This document shows, piece after piece, positions 25,151 to 34,100 of a stretch of 64,000 bases of DNA (position 1 is the stretch's first letter; each line of letters begins with the position of its first letter). The stretch is from G963662905 sp965230045. Its GTDB lineage: Bacteria; Bacteroidota; Bacteroidia; Bacteroidales; WRLA01. The DNA is taken from assembly GCA_965230045.1 (NCBI GenBank), contig OZ245940.1, positions 124,001 through 188,000 of the forward strand, given 5' to 3'. The notes beneath the pieces are model-generated. The model was not told where the DNA came from. It did not search any database and was given only the letters and a program-made list of their open reading frames with translations. The position numbers were made by a program, and so were the translations under genes.

Positions 25151-26389
25151 TTAAATGGAAACCCGTTTTTTTCCGGCCATCGTCATCAAGGGCTCTACCG
25201 GCAACTCTTTGCCTTTCAATAATATATGCCAGTACATCCAGCGGAAAAGAATTTTACCGTAATGATTGATTTTGGTGTTTTTGAGCAGTCCGAAAGGACC
25301 GATGCCCGGCAAAGGAAAGGTTCCGGGCAGGGGCTCTGTGGTATAATTAAAATCGATGAGCGCCCCTTTTCCATAACCGGTTTCTATATAACAATTGGCA
25401 TGACCATCAAAACGTGCCGTAAGCGGTCGCCCTTCAATGGCATGCAAAATATTTTCAATAAGTATTTCTGCTGCAAAATGTGCTACAGAACCCGCTTTGG
25501 AAGTGGGAAGGTTGGCCGCATCGCCCAGCACAAAAATGTTTTCATGCTTTTCCGACCTTAATGTTTCCTTATTGGTAGGTACAAATCCCATATCATCGCC
25601 CAAGCCGGAATCCTCAATAATTTTGCTGCCCATATTCACCGGCACAATCGTCAGCAGATCAAAATCCACTTTTCGATCATCATAGGAAACCAGTTGCTTG
25701 TTTTCATTATCAATACGTTCCGTATAGAAATCAGAAACCACAGTAATATTTTTTTCCGCCATGAGTTCGCCAAGCATCTTGGAAGCAATGGGCTTGGTAA
25801 AAGCGCCCGACATCAGGGTTACATAGGTCAGCTCAACTTTATTGCGGATGCCCAATTCGGTAAAATAGGCTTCGGCCAGAAAAACAAACTCCAAAGGGGC
25901 TACCGGACATTTAATGGGAAGTTCGGGCACGGCCACCACCAGCTTTCCTCCTTCCCATGAACGCAGCTTTTTGGCAAGGGCCTGCGCCCCTTCAATAGTG
26001 TAAAAATCAAAAACATCTTTATAATAAAGAGAACCTTTGAAGCCCTCTGTTTCTTCGGGCCTCATTTCGGTGCCCGTAGCAATAATCAGATAATCATATT
26101 TGATGATCTGGCCATTTTGCAGCAGCACAAAATTTTCCTCTGCATTGATTTTTGCAGCATCTTCAAATAAAAACTCCACACCGGCCGGAATAAAAGCCAA
26201 TTTGGGTTTCACCACATCTTCGGGCTTATAAATCCCAAAAGGAATAAACAAAAAGCCCGGCTGGTAGTAATGGGTTTTTTCACGATCAAGAACGGTAATT
26301 TTCCATTCAGCTATATCAAGAGATTTCCTGAGCTTATTGGCCATGATTGTGCCGGCGGTTCCGCCTCCGAGAATGAGTATGCGCTTCAT
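25151..26389 (-). CDS. sqr: Sulfide:quinone oxidoreductase-like flavoprotein
   Basis: 412 residues. N-terminal FAD site GGGTAGTIMANKL (residues 8-20), second dinucleotide region with IIATGTEMRPEE near 103, and the late FAD motif NIFVLGDAANLP near 287. The only two cysteines noted are Cys161 (KCPVAPLE) and Cys333 (ANCYIETGYGKG), the spacing of the redox pair used by SQRs to take sulfur from sulfide. The end (RWMYWHILLKG) resembles the amphipathic membrane anchor of SQRs. Expected reaction: sulfide to persulfide or polysulfide with electrons to quinone. The flavocytochrome-c branch is the alternative. First gene of the sulfur operon. Confidence 0.8.
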   Translation of the reverse strand: MKRILILGGGTAGTIMANKLRKSLDIAEWKITVLDREKTHYYQPGFLFIPFGIYKPEDVVKPKLAFIPAGVEFLFEDAAKINAEENFVLLQNGQIIKYDYLIIATGTEMRPEETEGFKGSLYYKDVFDFYTIEGAQALAKKLRSWEGGKLVVAVPELPIKCPVAPLEFVFLAEAYFTELGIRNKVELTYVTLMSGAFTKPIASKMLGELMAEKNITVVSDFYTERIDNENKQLVSYDDRKVDFDLLTIVPVNMGSKIIEDSGLGDDMGFVPTNKETLRSEKHENIFVLGDAANLPTSKAGSVAHFAAEILIENILHAIEGRPLTARFDGHANCYIETGYGKGALIDFNYTTEPLPGTFPLPGIGPFGLLKNTKINHYGKILFRWMYWHILLKGKELPVEPLMTMAGKKRVSI

Positions 26390-26421
26390 ATTTTTTTATC
26401 TTTGTGATTATGAACATCAAA

Positions 26422-26489
26422 ATAACGCAAAACCCTTTGATTCCGATTGCGTTATACTTATGACTGATATCATAAACTGATATATATCA
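26422..26489. promoter_or_regulatory. Palindromes in the sqr / crp-fnr divergent intergenic region
   Basis: Three inverted repeats lie in the 101-base gap: ATAACGCAA (26422-26430) with TTGCGTTAT (26447-26455), TGATATCA (26465-26472) and TGATATATATCA (26478-26489). The last ends one base before the regulator's ATG. They are plausible operators for the adjacent Crp/Fnr-type protein, though none is a textbook TTGAT-n4-ATCAA site. Confidence 0.5.
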
Positions 26490-26490
26490 T

Positions 26491-27192
26491 ATGGAAGCAA
26501 ATGCCATGCACCCTGAATGCCGCTGTGTAAACTGCCAGCTTAAAGAGCTGTTTTTCGCCCATCTAAGCGCTGGTGAAATGATGGAGATCTGCTCCATCAG
26601 GAAAGACCGCGCCTATGCACCGGGAGAGCATATCGCTATGCAGGAAACGAAGGTGGACAATTTTTTTTACCTCAAAGAAGGGCTGGTAAAGCTGCACATT
26701 ATCAAATCAAGAAGAGAAGATCAAATTATCACCATCGCCAAGCCTTTTGATTTCATTTCCATTCTAAGCATATTTTCGTCTGATACCTATAAATACACCA
26801 TAACGGCCCTGCTCCCTTCTGTGGTTTGCCGGATCAATATGGATACTGTTAAAAGTTTTGCCTTGAAAAATGCTGCTTTTGGCTTTGACCTGATGAACAG
26901 GCTGAGCAAAAGCACGGACATCATCCTCGAAGAAACCATGGATCTCAAGCGCCTGAACCTGAAAGGCAAGCTTGCTTTTATCCTTTTAAAATTTTCGCAG
27001 CATATTTTTAAAAACCTGCTTTTTGAATTACCGGTAACACGAAAGGAAATTGCCGAATATGCCGGAGTAAGCACAGAAAACATCATCAGGGCATTATCCG
27101 AATTCAGGAAAGACCGGTTGATCCGGATATCAGGAAAGGAAATTGAAATAACAAATTTAGAGCGGCTGGAACAAATCTCACGTTTTGGATGA
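26491..27192 (+). CDS. Crp/Fnr-family transcriptional regulator with Cys-rich N-terminus
   Basis: 233 residues. N-terminal cyclic-nucleotide-binding-like domain (YAPGEHIAMQE, NFFYLKEGLVKLHI) and a C-terminal winged helix with the recognition region PVTRKEIAEYAGVSTENIIRALSE. Cysteines at 10, 12, 15 and 34 plus Cys113 in the domain core recall, but do not copy, the Fe-S pattern of FNR (three N-terminal cysteines and one central). A redox, NO or sulfur-species signal is plausible; cAMP binding is not supported. Divergent from sqr with palindromes between, so it probably regulates the sulfur operon and itself. Confidence 0.88.
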   Translation: MEANAMHPECRCVNCQLKELFFAHLSAGEMMEICSIRKDRAYAPGEHIAMQETKVDNFFYLKEGLVKLHIIKSRREDQIITIAKPFDFISILSIFSSDTYKYTITALLPSVVCRINMDTVKSFALKNAAFGFDLMNRLSKSTDIILEETMDLKRLNLKGKLAFILLKFSQHIFKNLLFELPVTRKEIAEYAGVSTENIIRALSEFRKDRLIRISGKEIEITNLERLEQISRFG

Positions 27193-27206
27193 CAGCCGGC
27201 ACACCC

Positions 27207-27959
27207 TTAGACCAACTGCTGCGAATCAAGGCTGCGCAGCCCTTTGGATGAAGCCTTCAGCTCAACTGAAAGGCCATTTTTACGAAAAATACATAATTTG
27301 TTTTTGCGGTCCACCTCCACCAGATATTGTGTATTTACTAAATGGGTGCGGCTAATACGAACGAAATCCCGGCTGTTGATCTGCTTTTCCAATTGAAGCA
27401 AATTATTAGTGACAATAAAGCACTCCGATTCGCCAATATAAACATTACTGTAGTTACCATCTGCTTCCAAAAATATAATATCTTCAAGCAAAGCCACCCG
27501 GAAACCATTGCGTGTATTGAAGCGGATCCGGACTTTATCATAATGATTCAGAAAATCTTCCAGGCGTTCCTTATCAGATTTTTCGGCTTTTCCTTGCCTC
27601 AGGCGATGTACAACTTCTTTTAGATCGTCAAGGCCAATCGGTTTAAGAAGATAATCCATAGCCGCCAACTTTACAGCTTCGATACCATGAGCATCATAGG
27701 CAGTAACAAAAACCAATTTACATTCAATATTTAAGGAGCGTATCAGCCGGGCTACCTGGATACCGTTCATAATCGGCATATCAATATCAAGGAACAAAAC
27801 ATCGGGGCGCTTATCCAAAACCAAATCAATAACTTCGGTTGGCTGCCCTGTTGTTCCTATCACATCAATTCCCGAAATTTGTTCCAAATAAGATGATAAA
27901 ACCAAACGCGCCTCAATTTCGTCATCTACAATAATACACGTGATTTCCGAATTAATCAT
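27207..27959 (-). CDS. LytTR-family response regulator
   Basis: 250 residues. Receiver domain with the acidic pair Asp12-Asp13, phospho-acceptor Asp58 (LFLDIDMP), Thr in VFVTAYDAHG and Lys in YLLKPIG; then a LytTR DNA-binding domain (VALLEDIIFLEADGNYSNVYI ... FVRISRTHLVN) from about residue 145. Such proteins are phosphorylated by LytS-type kinases, but no kinase gene is next to it, so the partner is elsewhere. It is convergent with the Crp/Fnr gene (14-base gap). Confidence 0.92.
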   Translation of the reverse strand: MINSEITCIIVDDEIEARLVLSSYLEQISGIDVIGTTGQPTEVIDLVLDKRPDVLFLDIDMPIMNGIQVARLIRSLNIECKLVFVTAYDAHGIEAVKLAAMDYLLKPIGLDDLKEVVHRLRQGKAEKSDKERLEDFLNHYDKVRIRFNTRNGFRVALLEDIIFLEADGNYSNVYIGESECFIVTNNLLQLEKQINSRDFVRISRTHLVNTQYLVEVDRKNKLCIFRKNGLSVELKASSKGLRSLDSQQLV

Positions 27960-28289
27960 AAAATAAATCTTGCCTTTTACTGCATAAACCTCATTACAAA
28001 CATAAACAAAAAAACCACAGAAAGACTCATGAACATTCAGGTATTTAAACGATAAAATAAATTAGAGATATTCTAAATTATTCTTATTAAATTCATTATC
28101 AATATATTGATTTTATATTATTCTCGCCTAAACAAAAACAAATTTTCAAACACACAAATACAGACCAACTTAAAGCCGTTTGTGATTTTGAATGAAATCA
28201 ATAAAATTTTAATAAATAAAAAACCCCTAAATACTTGACGCACAATTATAGAATCTTTTTGTATATTTGAAAAAGCAAAACACAGCCTC
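27960..28289. other. AT-rich intergenic region
   Basis: 330 bases between divergent genes, rich in A/T runs. It contains TATATTTG (see below) for the right-hand gene. No ORF, hairpin or repeat of note was recognised. Confidence 0.5.
28262..28269 (+). promoter_or_regulatory. -7 box for the membrane-protein gene
   Basis: TATATTTG, an exact TAnnTTTG match, 20 bases before the ATG. A TTGAC lies 24 bases upstream, longer than the usual 19-base spacing. Confidence 0.45.
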
Positions 28290-29186
28290 ATGACTCAGTC
28301 CATTATTCATAAAACTTTGATTTTTACCGAAGGAATATTCAATAAAATTGAAGGCTATTGGGAAAGCAGATATAACTATCGTATCAGCGGAAACATAATT
28401 GTTCTGGCTTTCCTGATTTCACTGGTCATAATCCAGCTGAACCTTTGGGGTGCATTGCCCGCTGCTGTTTCAAGCATTATCCCAAAAAACCATTTTGCAG
28501 CCATCCAACTGGCTTTCACACTGCTGCTGATGGTCGAAATTGTAAGCCTGGTACTTACGCTTCCCCGCTCGGTATCCAGCTCCATGCTCAAGCAGTTTGA
28601 AATTCTCTCGCTCATCCTTTTACGCCAGGCATTCAAAGAATTCGGGGAATTTCCCGATCCGGTGGACTGGACCAAAATGGCTAAACCGGTCTTTCATGTA
28701 ATGTCGGACGCAGGCGGCGCGCTGGTTTTGTTTTTATTTATCGTGCTGATTGCGCGCTTTCAGAGGCATAAGCGCATCACAAAAACAGCCGAGGAACAGT
28801 TCCGTTTTGTAAAAGTTAAAAAGTTTGTAGCTATTCTTTTGATGTTTTTTCTGATCGCCTTCGGGATATTCGACCTGATTTTATATCTCCGGCACGACCA
28901 GCCTTTCGATTATTTCCAAACCTTTTATACAGTTCTGATTTTTAGCGACATACTAATAGTATTGGTTTCGCTGCGCTATTCCTATTCTTATCCGGTAGTC
29001 TTCCGGAACTCCGGTTTTGCGCTGGCCACGGTTATTATCCGGCTTGCTCTGAGCGCACCACCATACATCAACGCCCTTTTAGGAATTACAGCCGCAATTT
29101 TTGTGTTTGTTTTGGTACTGATTTACAATGGCTTATCTTTTAAGGATCAGGATATAAAAGCTACAAATGTTTCAAAAGAGCCCTGA
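28290..29186 (+). CDS. Polytopic membrane protein of unknown function
   Basis: 298 residues, about seven hydrophobic helices: near 34-57, 70-92, 140-158, 178-198, 210-228, 240-258 and 262-282. Charged, Arg/Lys-rich loops (RFQRHKRITKTAEEQFRFVKVKK) suggest a cytoplasmic side. No family motif was recognised. It has its own -7 box, so it is probably transcribed alone. Its last 26 bases overlap the 3' end of ribF on the other strand. Confidence 0.7.
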   Translation: MTQSIIHKTLIFTEGIFNKIEGYWESRYNYRISGNIIVLAFLISLVIIQLNLWGALPAAVSSIIPKNHFAAIQLAFTLLLMVEIVSLVLTLPRSVSSSMLKQFEILSLILLRQAFKEFGEFPDPVDWTKMAKPVFHVMSDAGGALVLFLFIVLIARFQRHKRITKTAEEQFRFVKVKKFVAILLMFFLIAFGIFDLILYLRHDQPFDYFQTFYTVLIFSDILIVLVSLRYSYSYPVVFRNSGFALATVIIRLALSAPPYINALLGITAAIFVFVLVLIYNGLSFKDQDIKATNVSKEP

Positions 29187-30093
29187 TCTGCTTTTCATCT
29201 TCCGCCAATTGCCTGCTCAGGGCTTCAAAACCATCAAATTTGATTTCATCGCGCAGGCGGTCATAGAAATACAGGCTGATTTCTTCACCGTAGATCTGCC
29301 TGTTGAAATCAAAAATATTCACCTCAATAGCAAAACTGCTGTATTTTAATGTGGGCCTGATGCCGATATTGCCCATACCATCAAAAATCTCATTGCCAAT
29401 CTGCACGCGGCAGGCATAAACGCCATTGGCAGCAATCAGTTTATATTGGTTATCCAGTTCGATATTGGCCGTAGGGAAACCGATTTTGCGCCCGTTTTGG
29501 TTGCCGTGGATCACATTTCCGGTGATGCTGTAAGTGTAGCCCAGATATTCGTTTGCCAAACGGATGCGGCCATCGTTCAATGCCTGCCTGATCTTGGTAG
29601 AACTGACCAGTTTGCCATGCATTTCCACGCCCGGCACCTCGCAAACTTCAAAGCCAAAACGCGCACCAAGTGCTTTGAGGCCATCAAAGTTTCCTTCACG
29701 GTTTTTGCCAAAATGATGGTCGTAGCCCAGGATCAGCTTACGCGCATTCAGTTTTCCGGCAATATATTGCTCCACAAATTCTTCTGCGCTAAGTGCGGCA
29801 AATTCTTTGGTAAAAGGATGGATTATAAGGTGATCGACCCCGGAGCTCATCAGGCGCTCAACCTTCTTCTCCGGATTGTTGATCAGGCGGATCTTGCTTT
29901 TATCTTCCTGCAAAACCATACGTGGATGCGGCAGGAAAGTCACCACAACCGATTCGCCATCAATATCCTGTGCCTGTTTCACCAGACGGCGCAAAATTTC
30001 CTGATGTCCCATATGGACTCCATCGAAGGTTCCTACGGTAACCACCGCATTGCGAATTACGCCCACTTCATCAATATTTCGGTACACCTTCAC
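29161..30093 (-). CDS. ribF: Bifunctional riboflavin kinase / FAD synthetase
   Basis: 310 residues, the standard length. Makes FMN and then FAD from riboflavin. The N-terminal nucleotidyltransferase domain shows TVGTFDGVHMGHQEIL and LGYDHHFGKNREG; the C-terminal kinase domain shows SITGNVIHGNQNGRKIGFPT with the PTAN motif and the GMGNIGIRPT strand. Starts five bases after asd, so the two form an operon. Its 3' end overlaps the convergent membrane-protein gene by 26 bases. Confidence 0.95.
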   Translation of the reverse strand: MKVYRNIDEVGVIRNAVVTVGTFDGVHMGHQEILRRLVKQAQDIDGESVVVTFLPHPRMVLQEDKSKIRLINNPEKKVERLMSSGVDHLIIHPFTKEFAALSAEEFVEQYIAGKLNARKLILGYDHHFGKNREGNFDGLKALGARFGFEVCEVPGVEMHGKLVSSTKIRQALNDGRIRLANEYLGYTYSITGNVIHGNQNGRKIGFPTANIELDNQYKLIAANGVYACRVQIGNEIFDGMGNIGIRPTLKYSSFAIEVNIFDFNRQIYGEEISLYFYDRLRDEIKFDGFEALSRQLAEDEKQIRALLKHL

Positions 30094-30098
30094 TTTGG

Positions 30099-31091
30099 TC
30101 AGACAATTTTATTTTCAATAAGTTTCAGCGCGATTTGTACGGCATTGGTTGCCGCCCCTTTGCGGAGGTTGTCGGCAACTACCCACATATTTAAACTATT
30201 GGGCTGGCTTTCATCACGGCGGAGCCTACCGACAAACACATCATTCTTCGAGCGGGTCTCCAAAGGCATCGGATAGCGGTTTTTTGCGGGATCGTCCTCC
30301 ACACTGATCCCATCAAAACCGGAAAGCAGACGGCGGACATCCTCCATCTCAAACTCCTTCTCAAATTCCACATTCACCGATTCGGAATGCCCGCCTGTTA
30401 CCGGGGCACGAACCACAGTTGCCGTAAGCGGAAGATCGGGAATGGATAGGATTTTCCTGCTTTCGTTCACCAGTTTCATCTCTTCGGTAGTATATCCATT
30501 TTCCAAAAAATCGCCGCCATGGGGCAATAAATTACGATGGATTTTATGTGGATACGCTTGATATTCGAACCTTCCTGACTCTTCATCCTCAAGCTGTTGC
30601 ATTCCTTTCACGCCACTTCCGCTTACCGATTGATAGGTAGAAACCACTACCCTTTTCAGTCCAAAAGCCCTGTGCAATGGCGCCAATGCCAAAACCAGCT
30701 GAATGGTAGAGCAGTTGGGGTTGGCGATTATTTTGGTGTCCCTGTTCAGCTCATGGGCATTTATTTCGGGAACAAGCAAAGGGATGTGTGCTTCCATACG
30801 CCATGCCGATGAGTTGTCAACCACAAAACATCCGGCCTCGGCAAAGCGGGGCGCCCATTCGAGGGAAACCGCAGAACCTGCTGAAAATAAAGCAATAACA
30901 GGCTTTTGTGCCAGGCAATCTTCCATACTTACTACTGTAAGCTCCTTGCCCGAATACCGGATTTTTGTTCCGGCAGAACGCGCCGATGCAGCCGGAATCA
31001 ACTCAATATCCGCAAAGGCAGGAATTTCTTCCATTACTTTTTGCATCTCCCTGCCTACCAGCCCCGTAGCACCTGCAATTGCAATTTTCAT
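30099..31091 (-). CDS. asd: Aspartate-semialdehyde dehydrogenase
   Basis: 330 residues from ATG 31091; a TTG one codon earlier is a weaker start. Converts aspartyl phosphate to aspartate semialdehyde with NADPH, for Lys/diaminopimelate, Thr and Met synthesis. Shows the NADP loop IAGATGLVGREM, phosphate-binding SARSAGTKI, catalytic cysteine in IANPNCSTIQ, YQSVSGSG, and the general-base His in VTGGHSESVNV. Cotranscribed with ribF. Divergent from the following secreted-protein gene. Confidence 0.95.
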   Translation of the reverse strand: MKIAIAGATGLVGREMQKVMEEIPAFADIELIPAASARSAGTKIRYSGKELTVVSMEDCLAQKPVIALFSAGSAVSLEWAPRFAEAGCFVVDNSSAWRMEAHIPLLVPEINAHELNRDTKIIANPNCSTIQLVLALAPLHRAFGLKRVVVSTYQSVSGSGVKGMQQLEDEESGRFEYQAYPHKIHRNLLPHGGDFLENGYTTEEMKLVNESRKILSIPDLPLTATVVRAPVTGGHSESVNVEFEKEFEMEDVRRLLSGFDGISVEDDPAKNRYPMPLETRSKNDVFVGRLRRDESQPNSLNMWVVADNLRKGAATNAVQIALKLIENKIV

Positions 31092-31166
31092 CAAAGCTTA
31101 ATTTTAAAGGTCAAATATTATTGTATCTTTACTTTCTCAAAATGTCACTTTGCAAAAGTATTAATT

Positions 31167-34100
31167 ATGCGCTATTCTCTCAAAAACACAATCAGTCATT
31201 TTGCCCTGATTTCTTTGCTTATTGCCTTGCCGGCTCTAAGTTTCGGCCAGTTTACCGATGATTTTTCCGATGGAAATTTCACACAAAATCCCGAATGGAC
31301 CGGCCAAACGGAACGCTTCACCGTGAATGATGATTATCAGCTCCAGCTCAATGATGCTGTGGAAAACACCAGCTACCTGATGACAGGGTCAGCCTTAAAT
31401 CAGGATTGTGAATGGCGCTTTTTCATTCAGCTCAAATTCAGCCCTTCGGCCAATAACAATGCGCTGGTTTATCTGGCAGCAGATCAATTCCCCGAGCCAC
31501 AAAACGCTTACTATCTGCAATTTGGTGAATCGGGAAGCGATGATGCGGTGGAACTTTTTAAAATTGAAAACGGCACTTCCTCTTCCATTTGCCGCGGCCC
31601 TGACGGTATGCTTGCTTCCGCTTTTGCTTTGGGCATGCGCATTATCCAAAAAGATGGCCAATGGCAGGTTTTTGCGGATCCATCCGGAGGCGACAATTAT
31701 CAGCTCCTTTGCGAAGCCAATGAAAATTTTGGTTTCTCAACAACACAATTTGCGCTCTTCTGCAAATACACCGTGAGCAACAGCACAAAATTCTATTTCG
31801 ATAATTTTTATGCCGGCCCCGTTATTGTTGATAATACACCCCCGGCCATCGATATCTTTGAAATCATAGACGGCAATCAGCTCTCGCTGCATTTTACCGA
31901 AAGCCTGAACGAGGCACAAGCGCTGAACACATCCAATTTTACAATTAATAAAGGTATCGGAGCTGCTGCTTCGGCTGAATTCTCCGATGAAAACAAAATG
32001 CAGCTTTTGCTCCACTGGGACAATTCATTCAATGACGGTAGCAGTTATCAGTTAACTGTGAAAAATCAGCAGGATGCAGCCGGAAACGTAATGAATGACA
32101 CGACTATTAATTTCAGTTTATACGAAGCCGCTCCTTTTGATATCGTTATCAATGAAATAATGGCCGATCCCAATCCGGTGGTGGGCCTGCCCGATGCCGA
32201 ATATCTTGAACTATACAATACTTCAGATTTTCCGGTTTCTTTGGGCGGATGGTCATTGCAAATTGGCAGCAGCCTGAAAGAAATGCCTGCTGTGCAGATC
32301 GGCGCCCAATCGTATCTGATTTTGTGCAAACCCGAATTTGAAAGCGATTTTGCTCCTTATGGCACAACCGCCGGACTGGATGGCCTGAGCCTGGCCAATG
32401 ACGGCAAGATGCTCCAGCTGCTCAATGCTGAAGGCAATATGATTTCCTTTGTGAATTACGACATCAGCTGGTATGACGATCCCGATAAAAACGAAGGGGG
32501 ATGGTCGCTTGAACAGATTGATCCTCTGGCGCCCTGCATTGGCAAACAAAACTGGAAAGCTTCGGAAAACAGTTTGGGCGGCACCCCGGGCACGGAAAAT
32601 TCGGTTAAGGGGAGCAATGCTTCATCACCGGAAATCAATACAGTTTCACTGCTGGATGCCAATAAACTGAGCATTAGTTTCAACCACCTGATGGACGAAG
32701 CTTCTGTTACGGATGTGAACGCTTTTGAAATAATGCCCGGAAATATCCTTGCCGACAGCATACGCCCTGCTGAAAATGACCTCAATAATTTTGTCCTGTA
32801 TTTTGCTCAAGATTTCGCAGAAGGCATCAGCTACAAGCTGAGCGTAAAAAACAGCATTTTTGATTGCAGCGGACAGGAAATCGCGGCAGGAGGAACATTC
32901 CCCTTTGAACTGCCGGAAGCGGCAAATTATCATGATGTATTAATCACCGAAATCATGGCCGATCCATCACCTGCCGTTGGCTTGCCCGAATATGAATACC
33001 TGGAGCTTTATAACCGCAGCGAAAAATCCATTCAACTGCGCAATTGGGAACTGAGCATGGGCAGCAGCAGTACAGAAATCGGCGCATACGTTTTGGAAGC
33101 CGGACAAAGGGTCATCCTCATCGAAGAAGAAGCCGCATCGTCCTATAAATTCCTGGAAAACAAACTAATCGTAAGCAGCATCAGTTTAAGCAATGAAGGC
33201 GCTTTGCTGACATTGAGCAATAAATCAGGCCGTTTAATTTTTGCGGTTGATTACAGCAGCGAATGGTATGGCTCAAGCAACAAGGCCGAAGGCGGATGGT
33301 CACTCGAAATGAAAGATACCGACCAGCCCTGCATCCAAAGCGGCAACTGGACAGCCTCAACAGCGCCCGAAGGAGGTACGCCGGGAGCAGTCAATTCCGT
33401 ACATCAAAAAATTGATCCGCAGGAAGCACCTGAAATATACAGCATTAATGTACTCAACGCAGGCCGCATCGAAATTACTTTTGATCAGGCAATGGACAGC
33501 ACTTCCATTGGGCAAACAGAAATTTATACGCTCAGCCCGGAAATTGGGCAGCCGCTCTCGGCTTATCCGGTAGCACCTTTTTATCAGGAAGTTGAGCTGG
33601 AACTTGCTTCAGAACTGCAAGAAAACAAAATCTACACACTGGAAATCAATCAGCAAAACCTGATCAGCTGCGCCGGGCTGAGTCCAGCAGAAAGTCTTGT
33701 GGCCGAATTCGGATTACCCATGCTTCCCGATTCAGGCGATGTACTAATCAACGAGCTCTTGTTCAACCCCTATGCCGATGGCGACGATTATATTGAACTG
33801 TACAATACATCCGATAAAATCCTCGACACCAAAGGTTTTGCCGTGGTGTACCAAAAAGACAGCGAATCGGATGAAGATGTATGCTTCCTTCCCTCCTATT
33901 TGCTGATGCCCGGCGAATATGTGGCTTTCACACAATCGCCCGAAATGGTGCTCAGCCAGTATCTTACGCCCAATCCAAATGCGGTGGTACAGGCGTCAGA
34001 CCTGCCCAATTTTGGAAGCGAATACGGTATTGCCATGCTTACGCAGATGTCGAATACAGCCATCCGCTATGATTATTTTGTCTATAATGAGGACATGCAT

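Noticed and set aside
30906..31166. N-terminal extension of the lamin-tail protein
   Set aside because: This part is antisense to asd; the signal peptide begins at ATG 31167.
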